NCBI GenBank assembly: GCA_958447445.1
Contig: CAUDAE010000071.1
Location: 1 to 9,987, forward strand
Origin: an uncultured Collinsella sp.
Lineage (GTDB): Bacteria; Actinomycetota; Coriobacteriia; Coriobacteriales; Coriobacteriaceae
Reading direction: 5' to 3'
Length of the DNA: 9,987 nucleotides
Both the position numbers and the translations under genes were made by a program. Below the pieces are notes generated by a model, which searched no databases, was not told the DNA's origin, and was given only the letters and a program-made list of their open reading frames with translations. This document shows, piece by piece, positions 1 to 6,869 of the stretch (position 1 is its first letter; each line of letters opens with the position of its first letter).

Positions 1-885
1 GACGCAGATGTCTTCGAGCGCCTTGTGGGCGGTGATGAGCGTCAGGGCGCCGGGAACCTCATAGCACTCGCGGCTCTTGAGGCCCACCAGACGATCCTCG
101 ACCAGGTCAAGACGGCCAAAGCCGTTATCGCCCGAAATCTTGTTGAGGGCGATGACGATCTCGGAGAGCTTCATCTTCTTGCCATCGACGGCGACGGGCT
201 TGCCGGCCTCAAACTCAATCTCGGTATACGTCGGGGTGTCCGGCGTGTCCTCGGGGTTCTTGGTCATAACCCAGGCGTCGTCGAGCGGCTCGTTCCAGGG
301 ATCCTCCAGGTGGCCGCACTCAATGGCACGACCCCACAGGTTGTCGTCGATGGAGTAGGGGTTGTCGTTGGCACCCTCGGGAACCGGCACGTTGTGGGCG
401 TGAGCATAGGCGACCTCGTCGGGACGGCACTTCAGGTCCCACTCGCGAACCGGGGCGATAACCTTGAGCTCGGGGTCGAGGGCCTTGACGGCGGCCTCAA
501 AACGGACCTGGTCGTTACCCTTGCCGGTGCAGCCGTGGGCGACGTAGGTCGCGCCAAACTCGTGGGCGACCTCAACAAGCTTCTTGGCGAGCAGCGGGCG
601 AGACAGGGCGGAGAGCAGCGGATACTTGTTCTCGTACATGGAGTTTGCTGCGATGGCTTTGGTCAGGAACTCATCGGAGAACTCGTCGCGCAGGTCGAGC
701 ACCTGGCAATCGAGAACGCCCAGGTCGAGCGCCTTCTGCTTCTTGGCATCCAGTCCGGTCTCTTCCTGGCCCACGTTGCCGCAGACGCAAACGACATCGA
801 GATTCTTCTCGTCCTGGAGCCACTTGACACATACGGATGTATCAAGACCACCGGAATATGCGAGAACGACTTTTTCCTTGCTCAT
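1..885 (-). CDS. argG: Argininosuccinate synthase, N-terminal 295 codons (3' end outside window)
   Basis: Argininosuccinate synthase joins citrulline and aspartate with ATP to give argininosuccinate, the penultimate step of arginine synthesis in the cytoplasm. The frame is open from the ATG at 885 down to the window edge, so the C-terminal part is missing here. The N-terminal ATP pyrophosphatase loop AYSGGLDTS lies at residues 9-17. Further family segments include YENKYPLLSALSRPL (about residues 84-98), AHGCTGKGNDQVRFE (about 115-129), and YSIDDNLWGR followed by DPW near 178-195. The start is set by GAAAGGA a few bases upstream and by the usual short N-terminus before the loop. All nine arginine codons in this part are CGC or CGT, none CGA, which contrasts with the upstream leader ORF. 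The 206-bp spacer to that leader ORF, and the putative attenuator in it, suggest control by arginine availability. Confidence 0.96.
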   Translation of the reverse strand, partial: MSKEKVVLAYSGGLDTSVCVKWLQDEKNLDVVCVCGNVGQEETGLDAKKQKALDLGVLDCQVLDLRDEFSDEFLTKAIAANSMYENKYPLLSALSRPLLAKKLVEVAHEFGATYVAHGCTGKGNDQVRFEAAVKALDPELKVIAPVREWDLKCRPDEVAYAHAHNVPVPEGANDNPYSIDDNLWGRAIECGHLEDPWNEPLDDAWVMTKNPEDTPDTPTYTEIEFEAGKPVAVDGKKMKLSEIVIALNKISGDNGFGRLDLVEDRLVGLKSRECYEVPGALTLITAHKALEDICV

Positions 886-1026
886 GGCTGTTTCCTTTCG
901 CCCTTGGTAGCTAGCTAGAACATCGGTCAGTTGCAAGTCATTTCAAGGTCATATACCGTGCAATATCAGGTTAAATAGCAAAAATCAGCACATACATGCC
1001 CTAGAAACATGCAGCAATGTCGTGCT

Positions 1027-1098
1027 AAAACCCAACGACCTCAAAATGACTCTGTTGAGGCAATTCGCCCCATGCGGACAGAGACGATTGTTATCGTC
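1027..1098 (-). promoter_or_regulatory. Candidate arginine-responsive transcription attenuator of argG
   Basis: Reading the minus strand, four ordered segments can pair in alternative ways. Segment 1 (1093-1098), inside the final CGA codons, pairs perfectly over 6 bp with segment 2a (1083-1088), leaving a 4-nt loop. Segment 2b (1078-1083) pairs perfectly over 6 bp with segment 3 (1050-1055), enclosing a small 5-bp hairpin (1067-1071 with 1057-1061, one G-U). The arm 1055-1060 pairs perfectly over 6 bp with segment 4 (1039-1044), and segment 3 then lies in its loop. The last stem can extend through one mismatch to 1065/1034. It is followed by GGG and UUUU (1027-1030), a short, terminator-like tail. 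A ribosome stalled at the CGA codons would free 2b to pair with 3, and one reaching the stop would cover it and allow 3:4. Pairings were found by eye, the U-tract is weak, and no folding energies were computed. A weaker hairpin with a U5 run (993-1013, then 980-984) is an alternative site. Confidence 0.55.
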
Positions 1099-1165
1099 GT
1101 CGGGAAATTGCGCGCTGGCGTCGGATGGCATTGTCTGCAGTGGTGATGATCTTTACGAACTGCAT
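1091..1165 (-). CDS. Arginine-rich leader peptide upstream of argG (24 aa)
   Basis: This small ORF begins MQFVKIITT and its last ten residues are RRQRAISRRR, directly followed by TAA. Six of 24 residues are arginine, and three consecutive CGA codons (1094-1102) sit immediately before the stop. Four of the six arginine codons are CGA, while the adjacent argG part uses only CGC and CGT, so the codon choice looks selected for slow or tRNA-sensitive decoding. The start has an excellent ribosome site, AAAGGAG (1172-1178), six bases before the ATG. It lies in the same direction as argG, with its stop 205 bases before the argG start, and alternative RNA hairpins follow at once. Trp, Leu, Ilv and His leader peptides have this architecture: regulatory codons near the end, then competing hairpins. 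I infer that it senses arginyl-tRNA by ribosome stalling. A chance ORF is possible, but the combination of signals argues against it. Confidence 0.72.
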   Translation of the reverse strand: MQFVKIITTADNAIRRQRAISRRR

Positions 1166-1207
1166 CTGCCTCTCCTTTCACGTATCGCCGGGCGCAATTC
1201 AAATATC

Positions 1208-1225
1208 GTAAACGGTACCTTTTAC
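1208..1225. repeat. 18-bp near-perfect palindrome in the argG/HAD intergenic region
   Basis: An 18-bp palindrome centred on GGTACC, with one mismatched pair out of nine (GTAAAC on the left against TTTTAC on the right). It lies about 43 bp upstream of the leader-peptide start, between the candidate minus-strand promoter and the leader ribosome site. Its size and symmetry suit a dimeric repressor, but it does not match an ARG-box consensus I recognise. It could equally serve the plus-strand HAD gene. Confidence 0.35.
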
Positions 1226-1268
1226 TCGGTAAGCGGTTGTTTTTCCGTCTCCGTTTTCGATGGTCGCT

Positions 1269-1296
1269 ATATTACGCTAAAGTGCCCGCAGCACAA
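1269..1296 (-). promoter_or_regulatory. Candidate promoter for the argG leader transcript
   Basis: On the minus strand TTGTGC (1291-1296) and TAATAT (1269-1274) are 16 bp apart, a plausible sigma-70-type pair in an AT-rich stretch. Transcription would start near 1262 and give a leader of roughly 375 nt containing the peptide ORF and the attenuator. A 6-bp inverted repeat (1263-1268 with 1296-1301) flanks the two hexamers. The match is by eye only, and the -35 is not ideal. Confidence 0.35.
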
Positions 1297-1340
1297 GCGA
1301 CAAATTCAAATTTCTGAAAAGTTTTTTCATTACTTTGTGA

Positions 1341-1359
1341 AGCGTGGTGCAAACACGCT
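1341..1359. repeat. 6-bp inverted repeat upstream of the HAD gene
   Basis: AGCGTG and CACGCT are separated by 7 bases, about 80 bp before the HAD phosphatase ATG. They could be an operator or a small hairpin in the 5' leader. The arms are short and chance is a real possibility. Apart from the items listed between 886 and 1439, I see no protein-coding gene in that stretch, which is visibly less GC-rich than the genes around it. Confidence 0.25.
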
Positions 1360-1439
1360 CCGTTCCTGCGAAAATACGCTCGACTACGAGTTGATGGTTA
1401 TAACGTCTGAAACAATCTCGAAACGAAAGGCTCGCTTTT

Positions 1440-2267
1440 ATGCAAACTTACGAATCGGACGCCAACATCGGCAACATTAAGATTCTCGCCGTCGATATGG
1501 ACAAGACGCTGCTGACCGACGAGCGTGTGCTGCCCCAGGGTCTTGATGAGCGCCTGGACAAGCTCGCCGACGCCGGCATCGTATTCTGCCCCGCCAGCGG
1601 ACGTCCCGCCCCCAAGCTCGAGGAGATGTTCGAGGGCATCAAGAACCGCCTCGCCTTTTGTCCCGACAACGGAGCTTGCGTGATCTATCGCGGCAGCTAT
1701 ATCTATAAAAGCAATATTGATGTGGAGCTGTATCAGCAGGTCTTGAACCGTGCCTCGGAGGATCCTCGCGCTGTCCCCGTCCTGTGCTGCTTCGACGAGT
1801 TCTACGTGCTTGCCCGCGACCATCAATACCACGACGAGATCAGCGTCTACTACAACACAATCAACTACGTAGACAGCTTTGAGGGCATTGATTTCGAGTC
1901 CAACAAGATTTCGGTCTTCTTCCCCGGCTACGACGCCGAGCCCGCTTTCCGCGAGACCTATAGCCCCGAGTTCTCGGACAAACTCTACGTCACCAACGCT
2001 GGGCGCGAGTGGATCGACTTTATGAACCTGGGCGTCGACAAGGGCGCCGGCGTCGCTCACCTGTGCGAGCACCTGGGCATCGATATTGCCGATGCTGCCG
2101 CCGTGGGCGACACCTACAACGACATCCCCATGCTGGAGCGCGTCGGTCATAGCTTTATCGTGGACAATGCCGAAGAGCACATGAACGCGCATGCCAAGTG
2201 GCGCATTCCGAGCAACAACGACGGGGGCGTACTGACGCTCATCGACGCCATTCTGGCGGCTCGGTAA
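1440..2267 (+). CDS. Cof-type HAD-IIB family phosphatase
   Basis: A 275-residue cytoplasmic haloacid dehalogenase-type hydrolase, expected to dephosphorylate small phosphorylated metabolites with Mg2+; the substrate cannot be told from sequence. Motif I is VDMDKTLL with nucleophile D19 and acid/base D21. Motif II is ASGRP with S53. Motif III is K201 in DKGAGV, and motif IV is GDTYNDIPML with D224 and D228. The region between motifs II and III (about residues 80-195) is the C2B-type cap seen in Cof/YbiV-like proteins, and total length is normal for that group. The ATG is preceded by GAAAGG at a 9-base distance. It starts out of the argG upstream region on the opposite strand and appears to be transcribed alone. 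Its mRNA would run through the long inverted repeat downstream before the hairpin at 2474-2507. Family assignment is firm; function is not. Confidence 0.92.
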   Translation: MQTYESDANIGNIKILAVDMDKTLLTDERVLPQGLDERLDKLADAGIVFCPASGRPAPKLEEMFEGIKNRLAFCPDNGACVIYRGSYIYKSNIDVELYQQVLNRASEDPRAVPVLCCFDEFYVLARDHQYHDEISVYYNTINYVDSFEGIDFESNKISVFFPGYDAEPAFRETYSPEFSDKLYVTNAGREWIDFMNLGVDKGAGVAHLCEHLGIDIADAAAVGDTYNDIPMLERVGHSFIVDNAEEHMNAHAKWRIPSNNDGGVLTLIDAILAAR

Positions 2268-2278
2268 CGTTGCTCGTC

Positions 2279-2408
2279 GGACCTGGCCGGGCGAGGCGGG
2301 TAAGTTTTTCGTTCGGTCAGGTCCTGGGCTCGCTCGGAAAGCACATTAAGTGCTTTCCGGCTCGTGCGGAATCTACGAAAAACTTACCCGCCTCGCCCGG
2401 CCAGGTCC
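2279..2408. repeat. Perfect 34-bp inverted repeat enclosing a second hairpin
   Basis: The arms 2279-2312 and 2375-2408 are exact reverse complements over 34 bp. The 62-base interior holds another perfect inverted repeat, CGGAAAGCAC (2335-2344) with GTGCTTTCCG (2350-2359), around a 5-base ATTAA loop. The sequence CAGGTCCTG occurs both in the interior (2319-2327) and across the right arm end (2402-2410), so an alternative pairing with the left arm tip is possible. Neither end is followed by a U-run on either strand, so a simple intrinsic terminator is unlikely. It begins 12 bases after the HAD stop codon and would form a long 3'-UTR hairpin in that mRNA. It could be a miniature mobile or REP-like element, an RNase III substrate or a cruciform site. 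No clear target duplication flanks it and no second copy is present in this window. Confidence 0.85.
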
Positions 2409-2428
2409 TGCGGTGACTTGCTTGCCGC

Positions 2429-2453
2429 CTAGATGGCGTCTTGGCGTCTAGAT
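2429..2453. repeat. Short direct repeats between HAD gene and polA
   Basis: TGGCGTCT occurs twice in tandem (2434-2449), flanked on both sides by CTAGAT (2429-2434 and 2448-2453). It lies between the long inverted repeat and the terminator hairpin. It looks like slippage-derived or fortuitous repetition, and no function is suggested. Confidence 0.4.
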
Positions 2454-2473
2454 ACTTGGCTGTTTTTTGGAAT

Positions 2474-2514
2474 GAAGGGGGCTCCTTGTTGGCAAGGAGC
2501 CCCCTTCTGCTTTT
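2474..2514 (+). terminator. Strong intrinsic terminator hairpin, HAD side of convergent gap
   Basis: A perfect 15-bp stem (2474-2488 with 2493-2507) with a TTGG loop is followed on the plus strand by TGCTTTTAG, a U4 tail two to three bases after the stem. That orientation fits termination of the HAD transcript. On the minus strand the stem lies about 35 bases after the polA stop but is followed by an A-run rather than a U-run. It would therefore act on polA mainly as a 3'-protecting hairpin. Confidence 0.75.
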
Positions 2515-2541
2515 AGTTACTTTGGAATTGTGAGCGCTTCC

Positions 2542-5292
2542 CTATTTGGCGTCGGCCCAGGTTATGCCGGTGCTGGCTTCGGCGATTAGGGGGACGCGGA
2601 GGTCTACTACGTGTTCCATGACGTCGCGGACCATGGTGGTTAGGCGCTCGACTTCGTCGATGGGGCACTCAAAGTCCAGTTCGTCGTGCACTTGCAGGAT
2701 CATGTGGGCGGCAAAACCTTCCTCTTCCAGGCGGCGGCTTACGCGGGCCATCGCGATCTTGATGATGTCGGCGGCGGTGCCCTGCATGGGATGGTTCATG
2801 GCCGTGCGCTCGCCAAAGCCGCGGAGTTGCGGATTTTTGGCCTTGAGCTCCGGAATATGACGACGGCGGCCGTACATGGTCTCGGCGTAGCCCGTCTGCT
2901 TGGCGCGCGCCACCACGTTGTCGAGGAACGTGCGCACGCCCGGGTAGGCCTCGTAGTAGCGGTCGATCATGTCGCGCGCCTCGGCCATCGAGATATGCAG
3001 CGACTGCGACAGGCCGTAGGCCTGCTGGCCGTACACGATGCCAAAGTTCACGGCCTTGGCGCGACTGCGCAGGTCGGGCGTTACCTCGGACACCGGCACG
3101 CCGAACACGCGCGCCGCCGTCTCGGCATGGAAGTCCTCGCCCTCGTTAAAGGCGCGCACCAAGTGCTCGTCACCCGAGAGATGCGCCAGCAGACGCAGCT
3201 CGATCTGCGAGTAGTCCACCGCCAAAAAGACGCTTCCCTCGCCTGCCGAAAACGCCGTCTTAACGGTACGACCCAGCTCCGAGCGCGTCGGGATGTTCTG
3301 CAGGTTCGGGTCGCTCGAGGACAGACGCCCCGTTGCCGTGATGGTCTGGTTGTACGTAGTGTGTACGCGACCGTCACCACGGCGTAGCGGGCCCAGGGTG
3401 TCCAGATAGGTGGACTTGATCTTAGACTTCTCACGCCAGTCCAAGATCAGACGCACGATTTCGTGGTCACGCGCAAGGTCGCTCAGCACCTTGGCGTTGG
3501 TCGAATAATAGCCGCGCTTAGTCTTCTTGAGGCCCTTGGTCGGAAGCCCCATAACGTCAAACAGTACATGCGAGAGCTGCATGGGACTGCCGATATTGAA
3601 CGTCTCGTCGCCGGCCAGATCGCGAATGCTTCGCTCGACCTCGGTGATCTGCGTCGCCAGGCCCTCGGACAGGCTGCGCAGGCGCTCGGGGTCCACGAGC
3701 ATGCCCGCGCGCTCCATCTTGGCAAGTACCGGAACGAGCGGCATCTCGATGCCATCGAACACGTTGGCGGCATTCTCACGGGCCATGCACTCGCGCAACG
3801 GTGCCACGAGCGCCAGCGTCAGAGCCGCAGTACGGGCGGCAGGCGCCGGAGCGTCCTCACCAGCACCCTCTGCGCCGCGCGCCGCAGGCAGCGCCATCTG
3901 CAGATACGTATCGGCAAGATATGCCTCATCGAACTCGGAGCGATCGGAATCCAGCAGATAGGCAGCGACCACGGTATCGAAGATACGCGTGGAATCGGTA
4001 GCGAGCGGATCCATGAGCTCGGGCTCGGAAGAATCGATGGGCGAAAGCTCGTGCAACAACGCCTTCATATCCGGGCTCGCCACGCGGCCCTCCACAAACA
4101 GGTGCGCAAGCACGCCGGCAATCACGCCGTGGGCGAAGTTGAAGCCATCGACTACGGCAGTGGTACCGCCGTCGCCCTCCTCGAGCGCGAACAGGCCCTT
4201 GGACGTCGCCAACCACAGCGTGCGCGTCAGTCCAAAGAGCGCGCCCTCTTCCTTGTCGTCGTCCACCACGGCGGCGACCCACTCGCCGGCATCAATCGCG
4301 CGGGAAACCTCAGCCGCAACGGCACCAAGCGCGTCGGCATCGCCGGCGGCTGCGCGAACCATCGCAGGTATCTCAAACACACTGGAGGCAGCAGCAGCCC
4401 CGCCCTCGCCGCCGATCAGCGCCAAGAAACGGTTCTGCATGGCGGTGATACCAAGCGTGCCCAGCGCCGCGGACACTTCGTCGGCAGAAAACGCCGGGAA
4501 GGACGTTTCGTCAAAGTCGAGCTCGACGGGCGCATCGGTGCGAATGGTTGCGACCTTGCGGCTCAGCAGCGCATCGTCGATGTGCGCACGCAAGTTCTCG
4601 CCCATCTTGCCCTTGACCTCGTCGGCATGCGCGATGACCTCGTCCAAGCTGCCGTACTGTGCGATGAGCGCGCTCGCCTTTTTGGGGCCGATGCCCGGTA
4701 CGCCGGGAATGTTGTCCGACGTATCGCCCTTTAGACCGTAAAAATCGGGCACGAGCGCCGGCGTAATGCCGTGATACAGGTCGTCCACGCTCTCGGGCGT
4801 CATGATCGCCACGTCGGACAGGCCCTTGCGGGTCGAGACCACGTTGACGTGCTCGGTCACGAGTTGATACATGTCGCGGTCGCCGGTCACCAGCAGCATG
4901 TCGCAGCCGGCCTCTTCACCCAGGCGCGCCATGGTTCCCAGGATATCGTCGCCTTCCCAGCCCTCGGACTGCAGAATCGGCACGTTGAGCGCGGTGAGCA
5001 GCTCCTTGATCATCGGAAACTGCGCATGCAGATCGGGGTCCATGGGCGGGCGTTGCGCCTTATACTGCGGCAGCATCTCCATGCGCACGCGCGGTTTGCC
5101 CTTGTCAAACGCCACGACCACACCGTCGGGGTTAAAGGCATCGATCATCTTGAGAAACATGTTCAGAAAGCCGAAGATCGCGTTGGTGGGGCGCCCGTCC
5201 GGCGCATTCATGGTCGGCGGCACGGCGTGGAAGGCGCGGTGCATGAGCGAGTTACCGTCGATGACGGCAAAGGTACGGCGCTTGTCAGACAT
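2542..5292 (-). CDS. polA: DNA polymerase I, proofreading-deficient type
   Basis: DNA polymerase I removes RNA primers and fills gaps in replication and repair. The 916-residue protein has the full family layout. Residues 1-290 form the 5'-nuclease (FEN-like) domain with VIDGNSLMHRAF, GWEGDDILGT (111-120), TGDRDMYQL (136-144), GLKGDTSDNIPGVPGIGPKKAS and a helix-hairpin-helix. Residues 300-500 form a 3'-5' exonuclease-like domain whose catalytic acids are not recognisable: VVDDDKEEG stands where DTET would be, and the exo III Tyr/Asp motif is absent. Residues 510-916 are the polymerase. Motif A is VDYSQIE with D693 and E698. Motif B is R742/K746/F750/Y754, and motif C is VHDE with D870. Loss of proofreading is common in Gram-positive and Thermus Pol I. 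The ATG at 5292 gives the canonical N-terminus, and GAGG lies upstream. It is convergent with the HAD gene and divergent from the aminopeptidase. Confidence 0.97.
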   Translation of the reverse strand: MSDKRRTFAVIDGNSLMHRAFHAVPPTMNAPDGRPTNAIFGFLNMFLKMIDAFNPDGVVVAFDKGKPRVRMEMLPQYKAQRPPMDPDLHAQFPMIKELLTALNVPILQSEGWEGDDILGTMARLGEEAGCDMLLVTGDRDMYQLVTEHVNVVSTRKGLSDVAIMTPESVDDLYHGITPALVPDFYGLKGDTSDNIPGVPGIGPKKASALIAQYGSLDEVIAHADEVKGKMGENLRAHIDDALLSRKVATIRTDAPVELDFDETSFPAFSADEVSAALGTLGITAMQNRFLALIGGEGGAAAASSVFEIPAMVRAAAGDADALGAVAAEVSRAIDAGEWVAAVVDDDKEEGALFGLTRTLWLATSKGLFALEEGDGGTTAVVDGFNFAHGVIAGVLAHLFVEGRVASPDMKALLHELSPIDSSEPELMDPLATDSTRIFDTVVAAYLLDSDRSEFDEAYLADTYLQMALPAARGAEGAGEDAPAPAARTAALTLALVAPLRECMARENAANVFDGIEMPLVPVLAKMERAGMLVDPERLRSLSEGLATQITEVERSIRDLAGDETFNIGSPMQLSHVLFDVMGLPTKGLKKTKRGYYSTNAKVLSDLARDHEIVRLILDWREKSKIKSTYLDTLGPLRRGDGRVHTTYNQTITATGRLSSSDPNLQNIPTRSELGRTVKTAFSAGEGSVFLAVDYSQIELRLLAHLSGDEHLVRAFNEGEDFHAETAARVFGVPVSEVTPDLRSRAKAVNFGIVYGQQAYGLSQSLHISMAEARDMIDRYYEAYPGVRTFLDNVVARAKQTGYAETMYGRRRHIPELKAKNPQLRGFGERTAMNHPMQGTAADIIKIAMARVSRRLEEEGFAAHMILQVHDELDFECPIDEVERLTTMVRDVMEHVVDLRVPLIAEASTGITWADAK

Positions 5293-5458
5293 ATTAAATA
5301 CCTCGCTTTGGGCTGGGCACGGTTTGCTTACTCCAGTTTACACGCTCCCCGCCCCGCGGCCACCGCACATCAAGCTCCCCCGCCACCGCGAGCCCGCGCG
5401 TGATACGATGGCTCACGGTACATCAACCAGCACGATCGATCCGAAAGGAGCCTGCGTC
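5293..5458. promoter_or_regulatory. Divergent promoter region, polA / M18 aminopeptidase
   Basis: This 166-bp gap must hold both promoters. On the plus strand TGATACGAT (5401-5409) reads as an extended -10 about 50 bp before the aminopeptidase start, without a recognisable -35. On the minus strand TAAACT (5335-5340) could be a -10 for polA. Both are weak, by-eye assignments. The middle of the gap is a C/G-rich stretch with no obvious structure. Confidence 0.3.
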
Positions 5459-6856
5459 ATGGAGCGTCCCTGCGCATGGAAAAAGTACACGCCACAGCAA
5501 GTCGAGGAGCTCGAGGAGCTTTGCCGCGGCTATAAGCAGTTTTTGAGCGAGAACAAGACCGAGCGCCTGTGCGTCAAGACCGGCATCAAGATGGCCGAGG
5601 AGGCGGGATACGTCGACCTGGAGACCGTGATTGCCGAGGGCCGCACGCTCAAGGCCGGCGACAAGGTGTACGCCGCCAATCACGGCAAAGACCTCATGCT
5701 CGTCAACCTGGGCACCGCCCCGCTCGAGCAGGGCTTTAACATCCTGGGTGCTCACGTGGACTCGCCGCGCCTGGACCTTAAGCAGAATCCCGCCTTCGAG
5801 GCCGGCGACATGGCCTACCTCGACACGCACTACTATGGCGGCGTCAAGAGCTACCACTGGGTGGCCTCCCCGCTTGCACTCGTGGGCGTCATCTGCAAAA
5901 AGGACGGCACCACCGTCGACATCAATATCGGCGACAAGGCAGACGATCCGGTCTTTACCATCTCCGACCTGCTGATCCACCTCTCGAGCGAGCAGATGTC
6001 CAAGCCTGCCAAGGACGCCGTCGACGCCGAGATCCTCGACGTGATCGTAGGCGGCCGTCCCGTCAAGTTTGACGAGGACGACAAGGACGCTCCCAAGGAG
6101 CCCGTCAAGCAGATGTTCCTGGACATCCTCAAGGAGCAGTACAGCGTCGAGGAGGAGGACTTCCTCTCCGCCGAGATCGAGGTCGTGCCCGCCGGCCCCG
6201 CCCGCGACATGGGCCTCGACCGCTCCATGATTCTGGGCTATGGCCATGACGACCGCGTCTGTGCCTACCCGTCCATGCTCGCCCAGATCAATGTGGCCAA
6301 TGTCGAGCGCACGAGCATCACGCTCATCGTCGACAAGGAGGAGATCGGCTCCGTGGGTGCCACCGGTATGACGAGCCGCTTCTTCGAGAACACCGTCGCC
6401 GAGATCATGACGCTCGCCGGCGAGGATAGCGCGCTGGCCCTGCGCCGCGCACTCGCCCGCAGCCGCATGCTCTCCTCCGACGTGTCCGCCGGCTTCGACC
6501 CGGGCTATGCCGGCAAGTTCGAGACCAAAAACGCCGCCTTTATGGGTCGCGGCCTGTGCTTTAACAAGTACACGGGCAGCCGCGGCAAGGGTGGCTCCAA
6601 CGACGCCGACGCCGAGTATGTGGCCCTCATCCGCGACATCATGGACGAGGCGGGTGTGGACTTCCAGACCTGCGAGCTCGGCCGCGTCAACGCTGGTGGC
6701 GGCGGCACCATCGCCTACATCATGGCCAAGTACGGCATGAACGTCATCGACTCCGGCGTTGCCGTCCTGTCCATGCACGCCCTGTGGGAGGTCGCCAACA
6801 AGGCCGATATCTACGAGGCCTATCGCGGCTACAAGGCCTTCATCGAGCGAGCCTAA
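5459..6856 (+). CDS. M18 family zinc aminopeptidase
   Basis: A 465-residue cytosolic metallo-aminopeptidase of family M18 (aspartyl aminopeptidase / yeast aminopeptidase I group), which trims N-terminal residues from peptides using two metal ions in a large oligomer. The expected ligand segments are present in order: GAHVDSPRLDLK with H99 and D101, GHDDRVCAY with D264/D265, DKEEIGS with E294 and E295, and SMHALWE with H440 near the C-terminus. The glycine-rich FNKYTGSRGKGGSND segment before the last block is also typical. The frame stays open far upstream, but the start at 5459 is preceded by AAAGGAG eight bases away and gives the normal family N-terminus. The upstream extension would run over polA on the other strand. 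The gene appears monocistronic, with a terminator-like inverted repeat directly after it. Substrate preference (acidic or other residues) cannot be read from the sequence. Confidence 0.93.
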   Translation: MERPCAWKKYTPQQVEELEELCRGYKQFLSENKTERLCVKTGIKMAEEAGYVDLETVIAEGRTLKAGDKVYAANHGKDLMLVNLGTAPLEQGFNILGAHVDSPRLDLKQNPAFEAGDMAYLDTHYYGGVKSYHWVASPLALVGVICKKDGTTVDINIGDKADDPVFTISDLLIHLSSEQMSKPAKDAVDAEILDVIVGGRPVKFDEDDKDAPKEPVKQMFLDILKEQYSVEEEDFLSAEIEVVPAGPARDMGLDRSMILGYGHDDRVCAYPSMLAQINVANVERTSITLIVDKEEIGSVGATGMTSRFFENTVAEIMTLAGEDSALALRRALARSRMLSSDVSAGFDPGYAGKFETKNAAFMGRGLCFNKYTGSRGKGGSNDADAEYVALIRDIMDEAGVDFQTCELGRVNAGGGGTIAYIMAKYGMNVIDSGVAVLSMHALWEVANKADIYEAYRGYKAFIERA

Positions 6857-6869
6857 CCAACCCTTCATC

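Noticed and set aside
25..918. Plus-strand open frame antisense to argG
   Set aside because: The minus strand encodes unmistakable ArgG; the antisense frame is a GC-skew shadow.
886..1439. Classical ArgR boxes
   Set aside because: I looked for ARG-box-like paired half-sites on both strands and found none convincing; the 18-bp palindrome is a different sequence.
1022..1480. Plus-strand 152-codon open frame before the HAD gene
   Set aside because: No ribosome site, no recognisable protein features, overlaps the HAD start out of frame and lies antisense to the better-supported leader peptide.
1398..2192. Minus-strand open frame over the HAD gene
   Set aside because: The opposite strand has all four HAD motifs; this frame has only low-complexity Val/Gly/Asp-rich translation.
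2279..2408. The long inverted repeat as a bidirectional intrinsic terminator
   Set aside because: Neither strand has a U-run after the stem, and a separate hairpin with a U-tail lies downstream.
3463..4734. Long plus-strand open frame antisense to polA
   Set aside because: polA shows complete family motifs on the minus strand; the antisense translation is Arg/His/Gln-rich and has no ribosome site.
4871..5458. Upstream extension of the aminopeptidase frame
   Set aside because: Runs antisense over the start of polA, and AAAGGAG clearly marks the start at 5459.
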